A DNA stretch of 64,000 nucleotides from Trichomonas tenax (Eukaryota; Parabasalia; Trichomonadida; Trichomonadidae). The DNA lies in assembly GCA_023091735.1 (NCBI GenBank), contig JALKBU010000082.1:1-64000 (forward strand), given 5' to 3'. The notes under the pieces were generated by a model. That model was not told the DNA's origin. It ran no database searches and saw only the letters and a list, made by a program, of their open reading frames with translations. The position numbers and the translations under genes are program-made. Within the stretch, counting starts at the first letter, position 1; every line of letters starts with the position of its first letter. Shown here piece by piece: positions 58,401 through 64,000 of this stretch.

Positions 58401-58903
58401 AATCCTAAAATATACGAGAATAATAAATGTTGGCGTAATTTGAGATAAAGAGTCCTATAGCACATCTGTAAGTTTGCTGATATATCTGATGCCTGCATTT
58501 GGTAAATATTTTGCCATCCAAAAATGATTGGCCCTTCTTTCAAATATTCGGACTGATATTCTAAAAATTCGTATGTTTTTGTTGTGACCAATATGACAGA
58601 TTGTATCGGTTCGATCATTGCTGAGTTTATATAAAGAAATGGCTTATTTAATTGATCAATATAGTAATCTTGATCTGTTATTCGCACGAGAGTTGTTAAT
58701 TTGCTTTTTTCAGCGACTGTTGTATCTATTTTAGTGATCAAATCGTGTAAACCTTGTTGCGGTGGGGAATTAGGAAACTTTACACTGTCATACAAATTAT
58801 TTCTGCTTGAATAACTGGGGAAACGTGTTGCAAGATCATCGGATGTTTCGCCGTCCGAACAATCTTCGGAGCTTCTCTCTCCGATGTCTGCAGGAATAAT
58901 CAT
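55493..58903 (-). CDS. RPTOR: Raptor, TORC1 scaffold subunit
   Basis: 1136 residues. Raptor N-terminal caspase-like domain at about 90-310: LYLKLRQHLLFSYILGLS, CPRGRQMFHYIGFQFPP (family form HYNGHG, here altered), FCFLFDCDNAGIVIP (family DCSNAG), and the conserved CATSPGEELPLIPYLPRDF. Helical armadillo/HEAT repeats follow (about 330-740) with VRAAAIASLTAFIG and YEFAQFLCRFY, then a linker and C-terminal WD40 propeller (about 830-1136). As in other Raptors the caspase dyad is not intact. Raptor recruits TOR kinase substrates through TOS motifs and couples TORC1 to nutrient signals. The ATG is the first in frame; only a variant motif (TTTTGCCATGTAATAA, 59022) lies upstream. Confidence 0.93.
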   Translation of the reverse strand: MIIPADIGERSSEDCSDGETSDDLATRFPSYSSRNNLYDSVKFPNSPPQQGLHDLITKIDTTVAEKSKLTTLVRITDQDYYIDQLNKPFLYINSAMIEPIQSVILVTTKTYEFLEYQSEYLKEGPIIFGWQNIYQMQASDISANLQMCYRTLYLKLRQHLLFSYILGLSQTKIDTIAKIRKDCPRGRQMFHYIGFQFPPISNKGISFYPFCSTNVLSFETLFNIISPPFCFLFDCDNAGIVIPILQDASKHYTNSTTRKGENSSVNDWFCFCATSPGEELPLIPYLPRDFLSQCILNPVPLVILCHILQNFKTSFPTDNFPMNILNDLLMNGPKCEKERTKIESVLLAVVDAIASDNLQPFMFKQIFRRDRTTSRMFEHFIIAQHLLHAYGVHPMSHPRLPSLATHHLWSSLETELSAYVSTKVIGRPSFVFDFFGRVITSFENAMETVPINQILLSLMCHAPFSGCENASRSVILISQLAARSQSNRNMLSKVSIFHAFFARLVSSLTNEELHSIAYIVVSLLQCDPNSVFDIRHDLDISALPGTLFNRNVPCETRSLIAAILAAVLDTVKAVEAFCSTADFFDCLTKELPIASPQLQLWLLILVKRVFGSFPAISGSFTPSGAHLQIAACLNHRSPEVRAAAIASLTAFIGERGPTTALVYLAAPLLFDMNFVVRYEFAQFLCRFYELQNVQSKGFEKAKYPKPMSLLIDSIVGRHIDLNRTKESFIQYVEAADEANSSNKSEETLLNALTVYADILESDPHPSVKQAGHRLSQALFDEGEMNDGDTDALFNISLRQLVNSGQWKVQENKIEENQFQTIHFTEGEVPACSAHQLLCAKLNDVVPNKIAFEQSKYSLAIAAPSKTIIRLDEGLRQFGRLSCSDCIITDLKTADWNGETRILVASSDGCVNIWEGTHHECSLSFRASLLYKEESTNQIISPAKQYHRIATSTSGGGVVLWDVDCMQFSGEWDGEGRVMTSLEVAASDDTTVFSGFEDGTMNILDTRTPHLLTVTTPNYNVGPIVRISPSLAPGIIVNTMTRTGVFTSWDLRMWKPISQASINTAVEICDIHPCYSLAICVPQTGSPIITSGNGKVLCVIPELKCVSSVAMHPLLPIFACSTNSGEVVSYQLAFSYN

Positions 58904-59690
58904 AATGCCGTCAAAATTAAAATAAATAAGATTTTTATCGATAATTTTCTATTTCGTGAATTTTTATGATATATTCAACATTAAAAATTGGGGTTTTGCA
59001 TATTTGCCAAATATAATCTTATTTTGCCATGTAATAATAATCTTTATTATGATAGAGGTGGGACAACCTCGAAAAATCGGTTTTGTTGCTTGAAACTTTG
59101 CACACACTTTTACATACCAATGGGGATGCTATATTTTTCGTGCCATCGAAAATTTCGAAGCTCGATGTTTTTGAACTTTTCCCCTTTGCAGTTTAAAAAC
59201 AGTTGTTTTGATTTTTTCAGCAAATTTATAAGGGATAAAGTTAAAAATGAATCTGCAACATTGAAGAACTATTCATGTATGATGTTTATTAGAAATTACA
59301 GGATCTAATAATAGGAATGACTGGGGATTTTATGCTTTTTAAGAATTGGTAAATCATCTTATGCCTATTTTTTGCAACAAAGAACCTTATTTGAGGTGGT
59401 CAAATAGTTAACCTTATGCTGTTGCCAGAAGGCTTGATTGCTGTGAGATATATATTTTTCTTTTTAAAATAAAAATGATACAAACATATTTATTCATATG
59501 CCTTCATCGAACTTTAAAACCCCAAATCACTTGTATTCGATACTGGTCCTAGATGTAACAAGTTGATTTCGAAAATCAATTAAGAAAAGTGTATGTTCAT
59601 TTTTAATAAATTTAAAATAAACAAAGTAAATGCACAATGAGCTACGCATTATAAACACACCTATTACTACACTAGATTCATTCATCAAAA
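58904..59690. other. Spacer upstream of Raptor
   Basis: AT-rich, with short unassigned ORFs (such as 58988-59308, an ORF started by a non-ATG codon). One variant promoter motif is at 59022-59037. No supported gene. Confidence 0.4.
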
Positions 59691-59693
59691 GTA

Positions 59694-60052
59694 GTAAAAA
59701 TCTGAAGGCCAGTGCCTCCAATACCAAATCTTCCTTTTCGAATCTGATGAATATGTGGTTGATGCTAATATATCTGACCCAGATGAGATGCAGACACTGC
59801 TGCAGCGGAAAGTTTTAAAAACATTTACAATCTCTATTTCCACAGTGTTGTTATCTAATTTTTTGTCCTAATCTCGTAAATTACTGGCTGTTTCCTGTAT
59901 TAGATACATCTACTAGTGGAATAAGAGGCATATCCATCGATGGAAGACTTCAAAATGTGCTCCCAGGTTGAAATCTTAGCACTTCCAAAGAATCTGACAC
60001 TTGAGTTTACAATTTACAAGCTATCGTCTGTCAGGAAAAGGGTAAAATTCTG
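59694..60052 (+). pseudogene. Decayed gene remnant
   Basis: Two short coding-like pieces are separated by stops or frame change. The first, about 59694-59868, has LFESDEYVVDANISDPDEMQ. The second, about 59941-60052, has MEDFKMCSQVEILALPKN and TLEFTIYKLSSVRKR. I recognise no family; they may be parts of one lost gene. Confidence 0.3.
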
Positions 60053-60441
60053 ACCATATTTTCAGAATCTATACTTTATGTACATAATGGAAATACTATT
60101 CGCTTCATTTTAATACTTTTTACGGTTAATGTAAAATGTCAAGCTCTAATTTTTGGTGTATAGTATCACAATAGTATTTAAAAGCAATAGAACCTTCAAA
60201 GAATTCTATTATGATTTGTGTTTTGTAAACTTTGAAAAGTTTTTGTCATGTAAAATAACTATACACAGTTAAAATGAAAAATGAAGGAAAATCGAGTTGG
60301 AATATTTGATTTCGATAATTTTAAACGTTAAATTAGTTTATAGAAAGATTGCAGTAGCAATGCATTAAATATCTAAGGTGAATATATTATTTTTAGCTTT
60401 ATGACATGTAACTTCATTTGTGACAAATAAAGTCTGTTGTT

Positions 60442-60471
60442 CTTGTAAAGTGTCAAAAATAAAGGTGACAA
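60442..60471 (+). promoter_or_regulatory. Promoter motifs before SGF29-like gene
   Basis: CTTGTAAAGTGTCAAAAAT (60442-60460) then GGTGACAA abutting ATG 60472. Further copies lie at about 60244 (TTTTGTCATGTAAAAT) and 60402 (TATGACATGTAAC). Confidence 0.65.
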
Positions 60472-61326
60472 ATGAAAATCAAGAACGGTCAAACTTGTGC
60501 AGCTTTCGTCAATTATTCAGGAAAAAGCTATTCCTGGATTGTGTCGAAGTTCGAAAAGAAGCAGCCGAACAACAAATGCATTGTTCGTGATGATTACTGC
60601 GAAGATCAAAATTTCGAAAGATACGTCGTTGACCAAACATGTGTAATACCATTCCCGCAGCCAAACGAAACGTACAAACCGGGAGAGCAGATCATTGCTC
60701 TGTGGTATGATGCAACAGACAACGAATGGTCAACAATGTTTTACGAAGCTGAAGTTGTTGAAGTTATTTCTCCCCACCTTCTGATGGTAAAATACACCGG
60801 ATCGCAGGCAAATATAGAAATTGACTCCCAAAAAGTCTCAAAATATCCAGAAAGATTTAATTCTCCACAAGAAGAAGAAAACGACGAGAAAAAGGAAGAA
60901 ACATCTGAAACAGCAGAAGATAGCACTAAAGAACAGAGTGAATCTAACGAACAACAGAAAGATAAATTCCAATTACCAAAACATCACGAATCTCCACAAG
61001 AAGCACGCAGATTAAACTTAATGCTTGATAATAAATCAGCACCAAAAGAGAAACCAGAGTTTAAATCAATTACAGACGATGATTTCAGCAAATTAGCTGG
61101 ACCCCTTCCAGAACCGAAAAAGATGAATACAGTCAAAGGTACACCACTTTTAGATTGCTTGTGCGATGAAGTTCTGTTTCCAAAACAAGCTCCACACATC
61201 ACTGGAAATGGTTTACTTAGAAGGAAGGGAATTAAACCGAGACCTAATCCATCAGGTCTCTTAGAGGGTCCTTCTCAATGCGGAAGACTCAATAAAATCA
61301 TTCATGAATGGAGGCCAATCGCTTAA
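60472..61326 (+). CDS. SGF29-like tandem-tudor protein
   Basis: 284 residues. Residues 1-130 resemble the SGF29 C-terminal tandem tudor domain: CAAFVNYSGKSYSWIVSKFE, CIVRDDYCEDQNFERYVVDQ, VIPFPQPNETYKPGEQIIAL and WSTMFYEAEVVEVISPHLLM. In SAGA, SGF29 reads methylated histone H3K4 through aromatic residues of the second tudor. Here the domain is at the N terminus, followed by an acidic disordered stretch (135-185) and a conserved-looking tail (TPLLDCLCDEVLFPKQAP, KPRPNPSGLLEG). The usual N-terminal coiled coil of SGF29 is absent, so it may be a separate tudor protein. The start is fixed by the motif directly before ATG. Confidence 0.6.
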   Translation: MKIKNGQTCAAFVNYSGKSYSWIVSKFEKKQPNNKCIVRDDYCEDQNFERYVVDQTCVIPFPQPNETYKPGEQIIALWYDATDNEWSTMFYEAEVVEVISPHLLMVKYTGSQANIEIDSQKVSKYPERFNSPQEEENDEKKEETSETAEDSTKEQSESNEQQKDKFQLPKHHESPQEARRLNLMLDNKSAPKEKPEFKSITDDDFSKLAGPLPEPKKMNTVKGTPLLDCLCDEVLFPKQAPHITGNGLLRRKGIKPRPNPSGLLEGPSQCGRLNKIIHEWRPIA

Positions 61327-61684
61327 TATTTCATTTGAATCAGATAATAAAATTTGTTTACATTTTCTTAATATTTGTCATCAGGAAAATACATATGCCA
61401 ATGAGCGCATCTCCACTTTGATAATAATTTGCAACAGAATGTGAAAATATCTATTTTGTTAGAATGAATACTTCAGATGCTATTTCTCATTGGCCTATAT
61501 TCAATGATGACTCAGACAACACTTGAAAATTTAAAATATGATTAAAAGGATTCTAAATTCAAAATTGTAAAACAGATTGATTTGAAATATCAATTCTGTG
61601 TGACTTTTTTATAATATGTGAACCAAAGAAAAGATATGATTTCGCTTTAGATTATTCAGCATCAATTTTAGTTTAAAATATGAC
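61327..61684. other. Spacer, no gene seen
   Basis: AT-rich DNA between two plus-strand genes. Nothing beyond simple sequence. Confidence 0.4.
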
Positions 61685-61700
61685 ATTTGTCATGTACAAA
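61685..61700 (+). promoter_or_regulatory. Promoter motif before TPR-protein gene
   Basis: ATTTGTCATGTACAAA ends 37 bp before ATG 61738, with a TTTGACAAATAAA half-site between. Confidence 0.6.
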
Positions 61701-61737
61701 TTACTATTTGACAAATAAATAAAATAACGTAGTTTAT

Positions 61738-63027
61738 ATGTCAATGAATCGTCCGCAAAGCGCACCAAAGAAAACGAGGCGTGTTATTGACACGAAACAT
61801 GTCCAGCCACGCAAAGTAATGAATAGAAACAACATTGACAACTCCTGTTACAGATTATCTAAAGCTCCTCCAATTAACGGAAATAAAGTCGTCTTCGCAG
61901 AACAGGCTGAGCCATTCGCTGACAAGTATTACAGGGAGCATCCCGACGAGCGAGATGATCTTCGTCCTCCAGAAGAAAAACTTAAAGAAATTGAAACAAA
62001 ATTAGACGAAAATTTGGAAGAAAACGACAGATTTGCGCTTTTGATGAAACAAAAATGCTACATATACAATGTATACGGTGATCAATCAGAAGAAGCTCTA
62101 CGTGTCCATGCAAGTCTCGGTGATTTTTACAATTTTTCAAATAAACCGAAGAGTGCGCTTCGACACTTTGAGAAAGCCCATGCATTGGAACTAGGAAAAG
62201 AGCTTGATAACGATATCAAGGCAAGAATCGCAGTAGGAACGGCAGAAGCACACTTAGTTTTGTCTTCTGATAGCAAGAAAGAGCTCAATCAGGCAGGAAC
62301 AAGCTTGAAGCCGGCCCTTGATCTCGAAATCGAGAACAAAATGCTTAAATTCAGACGAGATTTGACACATGCACGAATTCTTTCAGCAAGGCAGAAGTTT
62401 GATGAAGCATACGAAGCATATTTAGTTGCAGAGCAATCCCATAACGAGTGTGAACATGAAGAAGATGAATCAACTGCAAAAATTTACACTGAATTTGGAG
62501 AAGCAGCAAGGAATGCTCACAAGTATCACGAATCTCTTCCTTACTATCAGAAAGCATATGATATTTATACAAAACTCGAAATGGAAAACGAAGCCAAAGA
62601 AATTGAACCATTTTTGCAACTTCACGAAGAAGAAGAGGAGAAGAAGGCTGAGGAAGAGAAGGCTGAGCAACCTGCTTCTGAAGAACAGCCAACAGAAGCA
62701 CGTGTATTCAGTCTATCTGAAGGACTCAAAGAGCAGATTGAAGAAAAGATTGATGAACAAAAACTTGAAGCAAATGGTACAAAAGACACTGCTGTTGATG
62801 AAGAGAATAAGGAGGAGGAAGTAAAGAACGGAGAAGAAGAGAAAAAGGAACAAAATGATGTAAAACCGAAACTAAATCTCGGAGAAACAGTTGACAAACT
62901 TGAACGTGAATTAGAAGAGAATGAAAGCCCTCCTGCGAAGGAGGAAAAAGCTGAACCCGAAAACCTTGAGTTAAGTGAGGAGCAGCAATCCCATGATTCT
63001 TTCTCAGAGAATTCATCAAATGTTTAA
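61738..63027 (+). CDS. TPR protein with acidic tail
   Basis: 429 residues. Three to five tetratricopeptide-like helical pairs occupy about 105-300: LRVHASLGDFYNFSNKPKSA, LRHFEKAHALELGKEL, FDEAYEAYLVAEQSHNE and YHESLPYYQKAYDIYTKLEM. The N terminus is basic (NRPQSAPKKTRRVIDTKH). The C-terminal 130 residues are Glu/Lys-rich and disordered (EEEKKAEEEKAEQPASEE). Such TPR proteins act as scaffolds; a flagellar link (TTC-type) is possible but unproven. ATG 61738 is the first; the third codon is also ATG. No enzyme domain. Confidence 0.82.
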   Translation: MSMNRPQSAPKKTRRVIDTKHVQPRKVMNRNNIDNSCYRLSKAPPINGNKVVFAEQAEPFADKYYREHPDERDDLRPPEEKLKEIETKLDENLEENDRFALLMKQKCYIYNVYGDQSEEALRVHASLGDFYNFSNKPKSALRHFEKAHALELGKELDNDIKARIAVGTAEAHLVLSSDSKKELNQAGTSLKPALDLEIENKMLKFRRDLTHARILSARQKFDEAYEAYLVAEQSHNECEHEEDESTAKIYTEFGEAARNAHKYHESLPYYQKAYDIYTKLEMENEAKEIEPFLQLHEEEEEKKAEEEKAEQPASEEQPTEARVFSLSEGLKEQIEEKIDEQKLEANGTKDTAVDEENKEEEVKNGEEEKKEQNDVKPKLNLGETVDKLERELEENESPPAKEEKAEPENLELSEEQQSHDSFSENSSNV

Positions 63028-63370
63028 CTTTTCATCAATTAAAATGTTCTGTTAATTTGTTAACTTATTGTTTTATAGTAGCGAAACTTAACAAACACAT
63101 GATATAATAAAGCTGAGTCACTCCTGGATATCGTGGAGACATGTTTTATTGAATATATGATAGGAAAAAATCGAATTGACATTATTTTACGTGTCAGATT
63201 ATATAATATTCAAAATTTATTAGCGAAAATTATAGAGCATCCAAAGAAAGGTCTCAATACTGTAAAAACTATATCCAATGGTCCTAGTAGATGAGGTAAT
63301 TGAACAATTATGAATTGTAGATCTAGTTATGTAATGAAAATTAGAGAAAGATTGTTTTCGCAATAATGAG
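63028..63370. other. Spacer before TAF12 gene
   Basis: AT-rich; contains a motif relative (TTTTACGTGTCAGATT, near 63186). No ORF of note. Confidence 0.4.
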
Positions 63371-63406
63371 TTTACATGTCAAACAAAATTTTACGCGACA
63401 AATTTT
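63371..63406 (+). promoter_or_regulatory. Two promoter motifs before TAF12-like gene
   Basis: TTTACATGTCAAAC (63371-63384) and TTTTACGCGACAAATTTT (63389-63406). The upstream ATG at 63376 lies inside the first motif, so the start is more likely ATG 63421. Confidence 0.65.
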
Positions 63407-63420
63407 CGAGCAATTTCCAA

Positions 63421-63813
63421 ATGAACACCCCACAAGATCAAGAAATGGCCCGGCGATATATTCCGAGCCTGATTGATGTCAAGCCGGACATTGCCAGGGA
63501 GTATACGATAACAGATCTGCTTCATAAAATCGATCCTTCAGCTTCAATCGATCCTCTCGCCGAATCTTTAATACTAGATATATCCGATGACTTCATAGAC
63601 AACATCATTACAAATTCAGCAGAGGCCGCGCGTCTTCAAAACAGACCTACGATAACAGCAGACGACGTTCATTATACTATATCAAGCAAATTCGGAGATA
63701 CGTCGCCAGGATCATCAAATTACGGATCTAGAACACAGCGCGGTTGTATTCCATCGGAAACTCATACAAAGATTCTCGAAATGAAAGAAAGAATAGAAGA
63801 AGGAAAAGAATGA
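63421..63813 (+). CDS. TAF12: TAF12 histone-fold transcription factor subunit
   Basis: 130 residues from ATG 63421 (145 from ATG 63376). A TAF12-type histone fold occupies about 30-95: YTITDLLHKIDPSASIDPLA, ESLILDISDDFIDNIITNSA and ARLQNRPTITADDVHYTIS, matching the family's L..LV..IDP...L...VEE.LL.IADDFID and the L2/alpha-3 segment T.E..DV. TAF12 pairs with TAF4 in TFIID and with ADA1 in SAGA, in the nucleus. The C-terminal 35 residues are Ser-rich then helical and basic. The shorter start is preferred because the longer start codon lies within the promoter motif. Confidence 0.88.
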   Translation: MNTPQDQEMARRYIPSLIDVKPDIAREYTITDLLHKIDPSASIDPLAESLILDISDDFIDNIITNSAEAARLQNRPTITADDVHYTISSKFGDTSPGSSNYGSRTQRGCIPSETHTKILEMKERIEEGKE

Positions 63814-64000
63814 TAAAAAACACTATACTGCTATTTTATATTTTCTGCTTGAATAAATAAATTAAGATACCAAGTAGTTTTTATTCTAATACGTATAATA
63901 GAGAAAATATACTATTTTTAGAGCAAAGATTCGCTTGTCATTAAAAGGAGAAGCGATGAAATTAATTTCTGTGAAGCTTTGAAGTCGTTTTCTTTAATAA
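63814..64000. other. 3' flank, no gene seen
   Basis: AT-rich 3' end of the window; no motif or ORF that I can support. Confidence 0.4.

Noticed and set aside
58988..59308. 106-residue ORF upstream of Raptor
   Set aside because: Starts with a non-ATG codon, AT-driven Phe/Lys/Asn composition, no family or motif support.
62622..62897. Ser/Phe-rich ORF opposite the TPR gene tail
   Set aside because: Antisense shadow of Glu/Lys-rich codons of the TPR protein.
1..64000. Spliceosomal introns of the trichomonad type (GTATGT ... ACTAACACACAG)
   Set aside because: I found no matching pair that would rejoin any broken gene; frames change at places without such signals.

Overview
The window is nuclear DNA of an anaerobic protist, most probably a trichomonad (parabasalid); Tritrichomonas or a relative is my best guess. 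Genes are intronless and moderately GC-rich, spacers are very AT-rich, and 3' untranslated space is short. The protein mix fits: BspA-type leucine-rich repeats, trichomonad-style ankyrin proteins, parallel beta-helix surface proteins, a Gly-rich repeat protein, and TKL and CAMK kinases. I recognise no intron, CRISPR, rRNA or intact tRNA. Species assignment is inference.

Layout. 0-7.5 kb: TKL kinase with ankyrin repeats, a beta-helix pseudogene, a long coiled-coil protein. 7.7-10.9 kb: decayed surface-protein genes (BspA, Gly-rich). 11-20.1 kb: GT-C-like membrane protein, GNAT acetyltransferase, Misato-like protein, RSPH1-like MORN protein and a small neighbour. 20.6-34.1 kb: dense housekeeping block (CAMK kinase, coiled-coil protein, interrupted ankyrin gene, Maf, NOP9-like Puf protein, a DPE2-type glucanotransferase lacking its acid/base residue, CTD-type phosphatase, longin/adaptin-mu-like protein). 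34.2-44.8 kb: repeat-rich region with a decayed ankyrin gene split by a 2.3-kb terminal-inverted-repeat (TIR) element, a SAPS-like gene, a locus of nested hairpins, and a 1-kb element with 158-bp TIRs. 44.9-53.3 kb: BIG-type Sec7 ARF-GEF, PCNA, neutral-sphingomyelinase-like protein. 54.4-63.8 kb: a second beta-helix pseudogene, Raptor, SGF29-like tudor protein, TPR protein, TAF12 histone-fold protein.

Regulation. A short sequence recurs, usually within about 60 bp of start codons: TGTCA or TGACA joined to TTTAC or GTAAA, for example TTTGACATGTAAA, TTTGTCATGTAAA and GTAAAGTGTCAAA. It occurs in both orientations, lies just before most intact genes, and overlaps several upstream non-ATG or early ATG starts, so it helps choose the true start. 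About ten copies are packed between the Misato and RSPH1 genes, and the TIRs of the 1-kb element carry it too.

The genes mostly act separately. Themes are TORC1 and kinase signalling, membrane traffic (ARF-GEF, adaptor-like), transcription (SGF29 and TAF12, both linked to SAGA; CTD-type phosphatase), replication (PCNA), ribosome biogenesis (NOP9) and the flagellum (RSPH1). Surface-protein and ankyrin genes are nearly all broken, often by in-frame stops with the reading frame otherwise kept.
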